A DNA stretch of 64,000 nt from Paenibacillus sp. FSL R5-0623 (GCF_037974265.1 NZ_CP150233.1:5642001-5706000), one strand, 5' to 3'. Positions 37,001 through 46,300 are shown, numbered from the stretch's first letter. Numbers and translations are program-made. Notes: generated by a model not told the origin, from the letters alone.

Positions 37001-38938
37001 GGTGACACTGGCCATCTGTCCCTGCGGCGTGTAGGTATAACGTGTAATACCGCCATCTTCGGCATGCACTTCGAGGAGCTGCAAGGCGTCATCATGCACG
37101 AGGGTTCGTGTCTGACCCAGCCGATTGGTCACAGTGGTCCACGTCTGCCCCGGATGACTCTCGGTATCATACTGGAACTGGAATTTACTTCCGGCCGCAT
37201 CCGTCTGCTCCACAATTCGGTAAGATGCATCGAAGGTGTTCGTGAACTGGAGGATGCCACTCTCCGTCAGGGAGATCAACCGTCCATCCTCATCCGAAAC
37301 CAAGTCGGTTACTACATCACCCGGCTCGATCACGCGAACCAATACGCCCTTCGGGCTATATTCAAATGTTACACGCCGCAGGGCATCCTTCACTTCTTTC
37401 AGTTCGCCTGTCGAGGTATAGTCCAGATGCAAGGATCGCTGGGTTGCCCGATCGGTTAGGGTCGTCAGGCGTCCCGCTGCCTGATAAGACATGTCCAGGG
37501 TTAGGCCACTGGATTGCGTGTGACTGAGCAGTTGTCCTTCTTCGGTAAATCGATAGATCTCACGCGGCTCACGCGTTGTCAGTTTCCAACCCTCATCTTC
37601 CCGTTCGAGCACGTCCCAATACACATCGAGATCTGAACTTCGATAGGTTCCATCGGCTTGATAGATGAATTGGTTTTGACGTCCTGCTGTCCAATAGACG
37701 TCCACGGCAGGCGCGTGCTCAGCTGAATCTTGAAACGACGATTGAACATGCAATCGCAGTCCGTATTGGTGCGTCCAGGCAGGTCCCAGTTCCCCTCGTT
37801 GCAGCAGGCCTGAGTGGTAGGTCAAGGTCAAGGGCCAATCGGTAGCCCCATGCAGCGTCAGGATATCATGGTTCATAAACTGATAACCGGTTGCCGCATG
37901 GATCGGATCACCTGGACAGCTTTCTTTGTTGGATTTGGTTACATTCTGCGTTTCGGTGGTTCGCCCTGTAGAGGGAGATTGCGACGAAGTTTCGATATCC
38001 TTCGACTTAGGCGCCCCTGGCGCATCTACGCCTTTCGGAGCACTACCTCCGGGTGTCTTCTTTATCATCGAAGCGGCCGCTGCAGAGCCCGTTCCTGCCG
38101 CTGTTCCTGCTGCAGCCGCTGCTTTCTCGGCATCGGTGAGTCCTGTATCATGGCGTGTGGACCCGGCATCGCCAGGTGCATCGTCTGCTTTGCCCGTTGG
38201 TTTGTTACTTGCCATTGGCGCGTCACCTGTATCCCTAGAGCCTGCGGGGGCTTCACCTGCCTTGGTCGACTTCGGCGTCGCTCCGGCCACATCCTCCCCG
38301 GCTTCTCGGGTCGAGTTCCCGGGCACTCCCGCCTTGTTGGTGCTCGTTGGCACGGCGTCGATCGCTTCATCCGCGTTACGACCTACGGTTTTCGCTGCAT
38401 CTGCAGCGTCGTCCGCATGTTTCACGGTTTTTCCCGTCAGTTCCAGCGCCTCATCCGCATACTTGAAGAGGGATGCGGCCTTATTCGCCCCTTTCCCCAG
38501 CGGTCCCAGCACGGCAAGACCTCGTTCGTACCATGCAAGCTTCTCTCCCGTTAGCAGATCCCGGCCCGTAATGGCCTCGATAATGCCTTTCACATTGCCG
38601 ACGACAGGCAAGAAATCCAGCACGGTTCCCAATGCAAAGGTGAGGAAGCTCGCCAGCTTCCCCCAGTTGAATTTTTTGCCCTCCCGATCCGCTTGTTCAT
38701 ATTCTTCTCGTTTGCGACGGGTCAACTCCGACAACAGTTCCAGCTTGCTTTGCAAGCCGTCCAGTTCCCGCATCAGGTGGGTGAACGTACTTTGTACCCC
38801 ACCTTGGCTGAGAGTTTTATAGCTTAGGCTGTTCATGGACCGATTCAGGTCCGCACGCAGATCCCCCATCTCATCCGCGGCTCCGTTCAGACTTTTTGAG
38901 GTCCGCTTCAGGTCAGATAGGCTGACTTCCAATTTCAC
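34064..38938 (-). CDS. Rhs/YD-repeat polymorphic toxin, HNH-like nuclease tip
   Basis: 1624 residues, GTG start at 38938 with AAGGGGG upstream. Same domain order as the other full toxins: helical targeting region with YEQAD, pre-toxin TG, linker, DUF6531-like segment, YD repeats, Rhs core. It is the first effector gene after the secretion genes and lies 12 bases from the WXG100-like gene, so it probably belongs to that operon. The tip of about 145 residues contains RHPGGLHEWHMVSR and, later, KHGGKGSTKAHNELLEIID; the spaced histidines and the H-rich centre suggest an HNH/His-Me finger nuclease. Synonymous differences from the other copies are more numerous here, so this may be the oldest copy. 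Confidence 0.93.
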   Translation of the reverse strand: MKLEVSLSDLKRTSKSLNGAADEMGDLRADLNRSMNSLSYKTLSQGGVQSTFTHLMRELDGLQSKLELLSELTRRKREEYEQADREGKKFNWGKLASFLTFALGTVLDFLPVVGNVKGIIEAITGRDLLTGEKLAWYERGLAVLGPLGKGANKAASLFKYADEALELTGKTVKHADDAADAAKTVGRNADEAIDAVPTSTNKAGVPGNSTREAGEDVAGATPKSTKAGEAPAGSRDTGDAPMASNKPTGKADDAPGDAGSTRHDTGLTDAEKAAAAAGTAAGTGSAAAASMIKKTPGGSAPKGVDAPGAPKSKDIETSSQSPSTGRTTETQNVTKSNKESCPGDPIHAATGYQFMNHDILTLHGATDWPLTLTYHSGLLQRGELGPAWTHQYGLRLHVQSSFQDSAEHAPAVDVYWTAGRQNQFIYQADGTYRSSDLDVYWDVLEREDEGWKLTTREPREIYRFTEEGQLLSHTQSSGLTLDMSYQAAGRLTTLTDRATQRSLHLDYTSTGELKEVKDALRRVTFEYSPKGVLVRVIEPGDVVTDLVSDEDGRLISLTESGILQFTNTFDASYRIVEQTDAAGSKFQFQYDTESHPGQTWTTVTNRLGQTRTLVHDDALQLLEVHAEDGGITRYTYTPQGQMASVTNPLGETTTYVYDEEGHLIREIDPLDQETEYSYTMHHQVARETDAEGGVTSYQYDEQQRLTEVTRPDGSTAKWTYTETGQTATYLDFTGANWTYVYSETGELEHTLDPEGRRLQIGWDEAGRLVELTDAAGSVSRRSYDGADRLTSITDPLGLTWQTVYDAGGQRIRETRPSGASMQYTYTPNGEVATITDALGHTRQYTYDAENRLIAETNALGETTQLSYDAAGRLQTVTDALGHITQYHYDGAGRLVSVIDGEGRTVQQLTYDAAGRPVAWQDGLGHMTRLRFNALHQRVEDTDADGHTRHYRYDAAHRLTEVIQGEGSDEVTYRQTWDGEDRNTSYTDASGNETRLTYDRSGRLLQETNVAGARTAYTYDDRGWLSAKLDAKGQETRYTYDAAGRLIRATDEAGEIVLTYTPDGQVARVLEAEQHEERTYDAAGRVLTRTDGFGHLLQYAYDAAGRMTALTYPDGKVVQYRYQATGELAEVKDWNGRLTRYRYDASGKLIETRRPNGSQEQREYDAAGQLTRLTDTSGQGIRLQQFKYKYSPSGLLLKEENKQYTYDTLKRLRSGAEPGRVVHYMYDPSGNLTSEQVGTSPTENPGSLLTQQQLHYTWDNRLQRIGDYPVEMDANGNLLYATDGSTASAYEYDARNRLVKAGKLKYRYNPQGDRIELAQRGQVTRYVMDDAPELSRVLMELDGEGNVKARYVYGLGLIGREDADGTYLSYHYDLRGSTTLLTDEQNRVTDRYTYGLYGELEQHEGVTSQPFAYNGRDGVMTDANGLYYMRARYYDPKLKRFLNRDVIRGEIQDGQTFNRYAYVNGNPVSYIDPLGLMKCETGGTGNILDSVPSVRNGEFNKWFNSLTPDEFDKVWADPKLRETIKDRLRHPGGLHEWHMVSRADVFKRWGVTSEQIAEMRTLISETKFVNPKGKHGGKGSTKAHNELLEIIDSSTDYGMFKRRLQNWANYRFDGGVDALPNGLKP

Positions 38939-38950
38939 ATTGCTTCCCCC

Positions 38951-39310
38951 TTATTTCTTCTTCGCAGCAGCAGCGGCTGCCGCTGCGGCCGCTCGTTGTC
39001 TTTCGCGCTCCTGACGCTCACGTTCCTGGCGTTCTCTCTCTCTGCGCTCTTCTTCAAGATCTTCCTGCATGAACTGATTGGCTAACGCTTCCAGTCGTCG
39101 TGCGAATTGTTCCATTTCATCCGCTGTCTGCCTCATCCGTTGAGTTGTGTCTCTGAAATCATCCATAAAGTGTTGATACACTCTCCCCTTCCAGATCATG
39201 GACTGTACATTACTATTGATACTGGAGCGTTCATTCTCCAGCTTGTTGCTGTTGTTGCGTAATTTGGAGGCAATGCTCCGCAGTTTACCGACGTCAGGCC
39301 GAATTGGCAT
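38951..39310 (-). CDS. WXG100-like protein with charged and poly-Ala tail
   Basis: 119 residues. The first 85 form a helical hairpin with WKG at the turn (residue 40), the size and position of a WXG100 motif. The tail is Arg/Glu repeats (ERERQERERQ) then eleven alanines and three lysines, low-complexity sequence with high helix potential. It lies between a canonical WXG100 gene and the Rhs toxin, the position taken in LXG operons by small helical partner proteins that bind the toxin targeting domain. Likely a partner or co-secreted subunit of the Rhs toxin (inference). ATG 39310 with AAGGAGAT upstream. Confidence 0.85.
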   Translation of the reverse strand: MPIRPDVGKLRSIASKLRNNSNKLENERSSINSNVQSMIWKGRVYQHFMDDFRDTTQRMRQTADEMEQFARRLEALANQFMQEDLEEERRERERQERERQERERQRAAAAAAAAAAKKK

Positions 39311-39322
39311 ATGTACATCTCC

Positions 39323-39598
39323 TTACTTTATTGAATCTGCCTTACTGAATCTCTCGGAAATGGCTTTAAGCTCGTCCCCTACATCCTTCAGTACAGTTGA
39401 TACACTTTCCAGCTGAACATGGGCATCTTTGTAAGAGGAATAGAAACGCTCTTGAGATTTCCCCTCCCATTCCCCTGTAATTCCATCGATCAATGACTTT
39501 AGCTCTCGGGACAAAGCAATACTTTCCTGACTGCTGGCCAGAAATCGGGTAGCGATCTCCTTAATACGTTCAGGTTCAATTTTGATACGGTCTGCCAT
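39323..39598 (-). CDS. WXG100 family protein
   Basis: 91 residues, canonical length, WEG at the helical turn (residue 44), no signal peptide: an ESAT-6/EsxA-like type VII substrate or partner. Starts one base after the stop of the 275-residue gene. Clearly different from the WXG100 protein at 42951, so it is more likely the specific partner of the neighbouring 119-residue protein or of the Rhs toxin. Confidence 0.93.
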   Translation of the reverse strand: MADRIKIEPERIKEIATRFLASSQESIALSRELKSLIDGITGEWEGKSQERFYSSYKDAHVQLESVSTVLKDVGDELKAISERFSKADSIK

Positions 39599-40426
39599 TT
39601 ATTTGACCCCTTTCCCATCCAGTTTTTCGATTTGATCCGCAAATCGTAATAATGCTTTTTTCAATATGGCCGGCTTGTATGGCTGGAATTGAAGCGTACC
39701 CTCCGTCAATTCAACCGCCAGATACAGCTTGTCTCCCCATTGAGCATAGTGATAATCCTCCTGATGCCACATCAGTCCATGCCTCTTCATAAACATCATG
39801 GAGCCTGAGCGCTCCCCATTACTGAAGATGTCTAATGCAAGCTCTGCCTGTTCTTCCGTATGCCCTGCTTGAACCAGTCTATTACGCTGGTCTACTTCGG
39901 TTAGCTGATTCCATTGATCCCACGTGCAGTCTTTGATGACCGCCTTTTTGGCTGGACTCTTATATTGAAGTGTCAGTGGAAAGAACCCTTTCATAGCTTC
40001 TAACGTTAACTGGGCGTCTGCCACAGGAACAAGGACAATGCCTCCTGATTCATCTACTGTTTGTTCAACAACGATTCGAGGAGTGAAATAGTAGTGACCT
40101 GCGTATTTCCCAGTGCCTTCAATCTTCTTACTCACATGCATCACATCGGCACTGCCGCATGCAGCAATGCAATAAGCGAGCATTTCATTCATATCATAGC
40201 CAGCCCCCTCTTGCTTCGGAACCAGATATCCTTTGTCTACAAATGTCTTTTCAATTACCTTATATTCCTCTTCTAATTCCTTAGCCAGATACCCGCGATA
40301 AGGATCATCAAAGTTAGCTATATGACGGACTCCCACCAACTGAGTCAAGAAGAAAAATTCTTTAGGAGAGAGTTGGAATGACCACTCTTCCGTTAATTCA
40401 TTTTCCAAGATAAAGCACTCCTTCAA
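39599..40426 (-). CDS. T7SS-linked protein of unknown family, possibly chaperone-like
   Basis: 275 residues, soluble, no signal or membrane segment. The N-terminus WSFQLSPKEFFFLTQLVGV and mixed alpha/beta character, size, and place directly before WXG100 genes recall EspG, the cytosolic chaperone of mycobacterial type VII substrates, but I see no diagnostic motif. The stop touches the start of the WXG100 gene and the upstream kinase gene ends three bases before its start, so it is in the same operon. Function unknown; chaperone is a suggestion. Confidence 0.8.
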   Translation of the reverse strand: MKECFILENELTEEWSFQLSPKEFFFLTQLVGVRHIANFDDPYRGYLAKELEEEYKVIEKTFVDKGYLVPKQEGAGYDMNEMLAYCIAACGSADVMHVSKKIEGTGKYAGHYYFTPRIVVEQTVDESGGIVLVPVADAQLTLEAMKGFFPLTLQYKSPAKKAVIKDCTWDQWNQLTEVDQRNRLVQAGHTEEQAELALDIFSNGERSGSMMFMKRHGLMWHQEDYHYAQWGDKLYLAVELTEGTLQFQPYKPAILKKALLRFADQIEKLDGKGVK

Positions 40427-40429
40427 TCA

Positions 40430-41788
40430 CTATTTAAATAGACCAATAACATAAATAATTAGTGCAAAAACCAGCGCACCAACTGAAGCACCTATTACAT
40501 AGATCCACATACGGTCATAGGTGGACTGTTTATTCTGTTGGATCAGTTGATTCCAGCCTTTTTTAACGAGGGTCTGCTTAGGTTCAGGGTTAAAGACAGT
40601 CTGATCTATGCCTTCTTGCACCTGCTCCATGGCAATGGAGATTTCAACATGAAATGGCGAACGATCGTTAAATTGCTCAATCAGCTTGCCATATTCCCAG
40701 AAGGCCGATGTCAGATTCCCCTGACGTTCCAATTGACGGGCTCGAGCCAATTGATTCTCTTGGGCGTGACTCAAAGCGTTAACAGCATACTCACTCGGCA
40801 AGTGATTAGATTCCTCTACTGGTTGCTCCAACTCTTTTTCCATTTCAGATGTTGGAATCGCCTCTTGCTCCACGAATTGCTTCGCTGAAGCCAGTGCAAT
40901 CTGCCATTCTCCAAAGGTTGGGCATTGCTGTAGTTGCTCTGCATTCCACAACCGATCTAGCAACGCTGCTACTTCAGGGCCATACTGTTGTTCGAGCGTC
41001 GCTTGAAGAAGTACATAGCGCTCACTTTGTTGCTGGATTTCTTGTGGATCAAAATAACTATCTCCCCACGCTTGCTTACATATGTCTGTACTCGACCAAG
41101 CCAGCATCTCGGCAAGCAGGATTCCACCAGCAAATCGATCCGCAAGAGGACTCCAGTCCCCATACTCTCTAAGGAAAGTTGCGGTATATCCCGTTGCACC
41201 CTCTGGCAGATTATCGGGTTCCTCCAATTGCTTAGCGTACATTCCTTCCACATCAACTAATTCAACAGACATGTCCTCCGTCTCTTGATTAGAGTTGACG
41301 ATCAGCAGATTAGAAGCTGACAAGTCGGCATGGGCTATGCCAGCTTGCTCCAATACAGCCATGGTAGATACCAAAACCATTGCCAGTTTCATTGATTGTT
41401 CCCGAGATAATGCTTCTCGGCCAAGCATTAATTCACTCCATGTCACACCATCAATCCATGGCATATGTGCACCGTAAAGTAATTCAGGATACTGTCCGAG
41501 CAACTCCATATCTTCTATCGGATTCAATATCGTTCGTGACCATACGCTCAGTCCCGAGTGGACTGTGAGGTCTGCCATGAGCTCTGTCAACTTCATGACA
41601 GATGGCTGTCGGAAGGCTGGGCGGAACACCTTCAAGGCACTGTTTTCTCCCGAGCTGTTAATAAGCTTGTATACTGTGCCTTCCCTGCCCTCCTGACCAT
41701 AAGGCATGCCTTCGAATTGAGGGTGCTGGACCAGTCTGTAAACTTGGTTTCTGATTCGTAGTTCTGTATTTATATCAGGTGGAAACAC
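40430..41788 (-). CDS. Tail-anchored protein kinase-like T7SS component
   Basis: 452 residues from GTG 41788, chosen because AAGGGGAG is eight bases upstream; a GTG at 41809 has no site. A kinase domain spans about 15-290. It has the VAIK-type lysine at K53 (SALKVFRP), a catalytic loop HADLSASN at 153-160 with aspartate and asparagine, and DVEG at 179-182 in place of DFG. A glutamate-rich linker leads to a single C-terminal membrane helix (about 427-451), so the kinase should face the cytosol. In T7SSb the equivalent place is taken by EssB/YukC, a membrane pseudokinase; here key catalytic residues are present. Between YukD-like and WXG100 genes. Activity is predicted only. Confidence 0.85.
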   Translation of the reverse strand: MFPPDINTELRIRNQVYRLVQHPQFEGMPYGQEGREGTVYKLINSSGENSALKVFRPAFRQPSVMKLTELMADLTVHSGLSVWSRTILNPIEDMELLGQYPELLYGAHMPWIDGVTWSELMLGREALSREQSMKLAMVLVSTMAVLEQAGIAHADLSASNLLIVNSNQETEDMSVELVDVEGMYAKQLEEPDNLPEGATGYTATFLREYGDWSPLADRFAGGILLAEMLAWSSTDICKQAWGDSYFDPQEIQQQSERYVLLQATLEQQYGPEVAALLDRLWNAEQLQQCPTFGEWQIALASAKQFVEQEAIPTSEMEKELEQPVEESNHLPSEYAVNALSHAQENQLARARQLERQGNLTSAFWEYGKLIEQFNDRSPFHVEISIAMEQVQEGIDQTVFNPEPKQTLVKKGWNQLIQQNKQSTYDRMWIYVIGASVGALVFALIIYVIGLFK

Positions 41789-41826
41789 GATTCTTGCTCC
41801 CCTTTGCACAAAAAAATGATTCGAAA

Positions 41827-42108
41827 TTATATTGTTGAGAAGGAGTTAACCTGCTCAATGCGCAGATAGCTTCCATCCATTGCTTTTACATCCTCCAGAG
41901 ACTGCTGAAGGTCCATGCTATTCCACTCGCTTCCATCACTGCTAAGATAGTAGCGATAGTTGGATGCTTGAAACGTAAGGGCCATACCTTCATTTAATCC
42001 TTTGAGCATGGGTTCAAGTAATTCATGCAAAGGTATCGTATTAGGTAGCTCTATATCTGTCTTTTTACCAGTAGCATCAATAATTAAGGTCAATAATGTT
42101 CGATCCAT
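41827..42108 (-). CDS. yukD: YukD/EsaB-type ubiquitin-like T7SS protein
   Basis: 93 residues, ubiquitin-like: beta strands LLTLIIDATGKKTDIELP, a central helix LHELLEPMLKGL and later strands. EsaB/YukD is a conserved small cytosolic member of T7SSb and its fold also occurs in EccD of T7SSa. ATG with GGAGG at normal distance. It lies between the vWA and kinase genes. Size, fold pattern and neighbours agree. Confidence 0.8.
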   Translation of the reverse strand: MDRTLLTLIIDATGKKTDIELPNTIPLHELLEPMLKGLNEGMALTFQASNYRYYLSSDGSEWNSMDLQQSLEDVKAMDGSYLRIEQVNSFSTI

Positions 42109-42126
42109 GTGTTCTCCTCCTTACGG

Positions 42127-42876
42127 TTACATCGGGGTAGAAGCAGACATCTGCAGCCCTAGTGAAATTAGGTCTTTACTTGTACCAGGCAGCATCATAA
42201 GTGCACCCTTCTGAATCGAATATCCGGATTCCATCATCATTTCGCGATAGCTTTCAGGTACAACCGAAGACATTCGTTTTAATTTCTCCGAATAGGGATC
42301 CACCACGAAGGAATCCGGCATCATCCCTTTCCAAGCTCGTGTATCGCGAATCCGGCTAGTGGAAGCATCCTCTGTAATAAAAATATTTTCGACCAGCACT
42401 TGTCCATCAGGGACAGACATGGTTTTGATCCGTTCAACAATCGGTTCAGGATCTTCCCCTGTGTAAATGCCATCAGTCATATGACAGATCAGAGGGGCAG
42501 GACAGTGCTCCATGTTACGAAGCTCAGACTGAATAATCTTCTCCGCTTGTTTGAATGCCTTCGCCGTGTCTGTGAATCGTTTCGGGTATAGCGGTGGCAG
42601 ACTTCCACGATTAGCAATACGATCAATAGATTTAACACCGTCTAGTAGATCGTATACTTCATCACTGTAGGCAAGAATCGCGATTCTATAACGAGGAGAC
42701 ACTTTTGATCCTTTCGTTGATCGGTAGACGATCTGGCGAATAATCGTCTGAAGTCCCTCGTTAACGATATCCATCCTCCGTTGCCCTTCAAGCTCAAGTG
42801 TCATTGAACCGCTAATATCAATTAAATAGATTAGTAGAGCGGGGGTGCTTCCCGTCGCATGTACTGAATAACTCAT
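42127..42876 (-). CDS. von Willebrand factor A domain protein of the T7SS locus
   Basis: 249 residues filling one vWA domain. The MIDAS metal site is visible: DISGS at residues 20-24 and a later TDG (CHMTDGIYTGED). No signal peptide, so cytosolic. Such domains mediate metal-dependent protein binding. It is the first gene after the terminator behind the WXG100 gene and is followed closely by yukD. I know no vWA protein in standard T7SSb or T7SSa core sets, so its role here (assembly or regulation) is open. Confidence 0.88.
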   Translation of the reverse strand: MSYSVHATGSTPALLIYLIDISGSMTLELEGQRRMDIVNEGLQTIIRQIVYRSTKGSKVSPRYRIAILAYSDEVYDLLDGVKSIDRIANRGSLPPLYPKRFTDTAKAFKQAEKIIQSELRNMEHCPAPLICHMTDGIYTGEDPEPIVERIKTMSVPDGQVLVENIFITEDASTSRIRDTRAWKGMMPDSFVVDPYSEKLKRMSSVVPESYREMMMESGYSIQKGALMMLPGTSKDLISLGLQMSASTPM

Positions 42877-42911
42877 AGGAATAACCTCACATTTTCATAC
42901 TCTGGATATAG

Positions 42912-42938
42912 AAAAAGCCAGGTAAGTTTACCTGGCTT
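42912..42938 (-). terminator. Terminator after the 42951-43220 WXG100 gene
   Basis: AAGCCAGGTAA / TTACCTGGCTT stem, two-base loop, followed on the minus strand by TTTTTC. The stem starts 12 bases past the stop codon. Confidence 0.9.
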
Positions 42939-42950
42939 CTTATGTAACTA

Positions 42951-43220
42951 CTACTGTTGGTCTGCTTGTCTGAAGCGAGTTGAGATAGCTTTTAATTCTG
43001 TTCCTACTGCACGAAGCATTTCAACATAAACGGTCATGTTCTTCTTATCGGATTCAAATCTGTCATAGAATCCTTGGGAAGTCATACCTTCCCACTGGGA
43101 GCGCATGGATTCCATCAAGGAATTCAATTGCTGAGCCAACTGCTCGCTTTCTTGTGCTGCTTGGTCAAACTTCGATCCTGCGTTATCAATTTCTTCTGGT
43201 GTAATTAAAATCTTTGCCAT
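42951..43220 (-). CDS. esxA: WXG100 protein, EsxA/YukE-like
   Basis: 89 residues from ATG 43220, which has AAGGGGAAG seven bases upstream; a longer frame to 43262 has no site. WEG at the helical turn and YDRFE (YxxxD/E secretion motif) right after it. Short, no signal peptide, two-helix hairpin: the typical secreted partner of EssC. It sits directly behind the EssC gene but has its own promoter and terminator, so it is probably made in larger amounts than the machinery. Confidence 0.95.
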   Translation of the reverse strand: MAKILITPEEIDNAGSKFDQAAQESEQLAQQLNSLMESMRSQWEGMTSQGFYDRFESDKKNMTVYVEMLRAVGTELKAISTRFRQADQQ

Positions 43221-43267
43221 TCTTATCTTCCCCTTTATACCATTTTTATAAATTTTACCCATTAACT

Positions 43268-43297
43268 ATTGTATACAAAGAACTAGTGAATTGCCAA
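43268..43297 (-). promoter_or_regulatory. SigA-type promoter of the WXG100 gene
   Basis: On the minus strand TTGGCA (43292-43297) and TACAAT (43268-43273) with an 18-base spacer; TATACA with 16 bases is an alternative -10. It lies between the EssC terminator and the WXG100 ribosome site. Confidence 0.65.
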
Positions 43298-43309
43298 ACA
43301 TTTTTTGGG

Positions 43310-43337
43310 AAAAAAGACTCATATATGAGTCTTTTTT
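43310..43337. terminator. Perfect palindromic terminator at the EssC stop
   Basis: AAAAAAGACTCATA and its reverse complement abut with no loop and cover the EssC stop codon at 43319-43321. The A/T ends supply the T-run in both directions. It separates essC from the WXG100 gene. Confidence 0.8.
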
Positions 43338-46300
43338 CCTTTAATGTCTGAGTTTACGACAAGAACTGCGTTTCTATTTATTTCTGCTACTTGTTCTTCA
43401 ACCTGAGCAACCCCATTGGCAAATGCATGTACTGCTTTCACACTTACGAATTTCCGTTTAATATAGTAACCTTCTCCATCCGGCAATACTCGACTGCCTG
43501 AGACATAAGGAACTTTAATATTAAACAGCTCAGTATCTGTAGATTCAGCCGTACCCAACAACCAACCGATCTGACCAGATTTAATCTCTTTCATCCATTC
43601 ATCATAATTCCGGTTAATCGCATTGGCTTGTCCAGAGACGATGATAAAGACTCCATGCTCTCGTCCATTACGGGTGATATATTCCAGATGACCTGTAATC
43701 GTTCTGGAGATACGCTTAGCCAGAAAATCAACATCGTCCATAATCAGAACCATTTTCGGGGCAAATTCATCCGGATCAGCAACTCTCTCTTCCAGTTTCG
43801 TACGTAGATTTTCGATCATTTCTTCCATCGTTGCCTCATTCGTTGCAAATGCCGCCGTATGATTTAATTCCTTCAGAGCTCCCAATCCTTGAGGCGTGCG
43901 TCTAAAGTCGCATAGATATAGTTCAAGTTCATCCGTTGAATACTTCATGGCTGATATCAATCCTATCGTGACAAGCAATGACGTTTTACCAGATTCCATT
44001 CTTCCGGCAACTATGAAATATGGACCATCCGCTTCCATATCCCATCCCAACATTCTCAAACTATCAATGTTCATATGAACGGGTAGCGTAGGATCAGACA
44101 CGATATTAATATCTTTCAACACTTCTGGAATAGCAATGACCTCAGGTAATACTCGAATGGACTCTGGTTTAGCAGTCGTACAAGAAGCGTCAATTACTGC
44201 AAACTGTTCGCGCAATAACTTGGCACGGGAAGACTCATTCACCGCATTAATGGATAACGCCGTTTGGAACTCATATGGAGGGATTGTTCCCTTCACAAAG
44301 GCCCTTCCTTCCGGCATCTGTGTTGGTGCTTTGTTCAGCCTTCCTACGGCATAGTTATAGTCCCCTGCATCTGCAAGCATATATGAGACAGCATTCGGAA
44401 AGTTACTGCGGATTCGTTCCAACATATCGGAAATACGGTTGATCGTTGCTACAAAGTATATGCCTAGTCCCGGACCTTCACGCAGCAGAGGATCCAGCTT
44501 CTCATGAAGCTTCTCGAACTGCCCTCGGAAACTAACATAGCTATCGATAATGACTAGTATGGCCGGCAGCGTATTTCCTGTTTCAGCACAGTAAGACAGT
44601 CTGGATTTCACTCCTGTTTCAGCAAACAGCGTTTTACGCTTACTAATGGTCTCTTCCAGATAATTGAACAATCGGTTCATCTTCTCTTCCTGATCATCCT
44701 GAATGACATCCGCTACATGAGGCAATAGAGTATAATCCTTCAGCATTCTTCCAAAATCGAGCGCATAGATATTCACATCATTAGGTGTCGTCTCCGTTGC
44801 AAGTGAATAGAGCAAGGTCTGGATAAATGTTGTTTTCCCCGTACCTGGCATACCATATATCAGCCAATGTCCTGATTCCAGATCAATCCGAAGTGGAAAT
44901 TGTCTTTGGTTCACTACATCATCAATAAGTCCAACCTGTGGATTCAAAATTTTACCTGATTCACTTGAACTGATAACTAGATCTTCCAAAGTCAGATGAT
45001 TAGGCAGTGGCTCCAGCCAAGGACCTGGTAGACGCTGAATACCTTCGCGTTCTGCTTTCATCGCGATATGCTCAATAAGAACGTTTAATTGTTTTTTACT
45101 GAGCGTCTTTTCTTCAGCAGGTTTTGTTTCCTGAAGCAACTCGAGCTGGTCTCTTAACTTGGTCTTGCGACCATCTAATTCATAAGCATACATATTGCGG
45201 TCAGATTGCGTAATACTCTGATCTGGTCGATACGGAGCACCGCTCCATGCGAATTGAACGGATTCAAATACTTCATTACTACCGACTTGTAGAAAACCAC
45301 GACCCGGGTTTGTAATATGAGCAGCATCCGGAATTCGGATCATCTCACGACTATCACTTTCGTCCTGAACTCGAAGGCAAACTTTATAACGGGAGTTACT
45401 CCAGATTTTATCATCTACAACGCCGCCTGGTTTCTGGGTTGCCAAGAGCAGATGCACACCCAATGTCCGACCAATAGCCGCAATGGAAACCAATTCACTC
45501 ATGAACTCCGGTTGGTCTTTTTTCAGTTGTGCAAACTCATCGATGACAATGAATAGATGCGGGAGAGGATCCCGATCTTTCCACTCTGTAAGATAATATT
45601 CGTCAATATGCTGTACATTACCAGCAGCAATGAATAACCGCTGTCTTCGTTTAAGCTCGGCTTTAAGGGAAACCTTAGAACGTTCGATTAACCCTTCTTC
45701 TTCCAGATTCGTTACTGTGGCAATAACGTGAGGCAATTCCTGGAACGTGTTGGACATGCCCCCACCTTTATAGTCAATCAGCATAAACGCCATATCATGG
45801 GGATGATATTCAACCGCAAGTGATGCAATAATGGATTGAATAACTTCACTTTTACCTGAACCGGTTGTTCCTGCCATAAGTCCGTGAGGACCATGTCCTT
45901 TACGCTCGATCTTGTCATGAAGGTTCAGCAGAACCGGCTTTTTCCCCCCTCTAACACCCACAGGGAAAGGAAGGGTATTGGGATAACGTGACTTCTGCCA
46001 ATTGTTTTCCACATGGAACTGTTCGATATTCTGTATTCCAAATAGTTCAAACAACGTCAGTACATTTACAATCTCATCCGCAGAATTCCTCTTGATCCGA
46101 TACGGAGCAATCTGACGTGCAAATTGATCTGCTTGTTCCAGTGTCATCTGATCTGATTTGAAGGGTTGTACAAATGGGATCTCATCCTTAGGCTTGGCAT
46201 AGGTAGCATCGCCAGCAGAACCACCCGTTACATTCGTTGAACGCATGACCCCTTCAGCCGAATGCAAATCAATAACAAGTTCACATTCCTTCGGAAGAAC

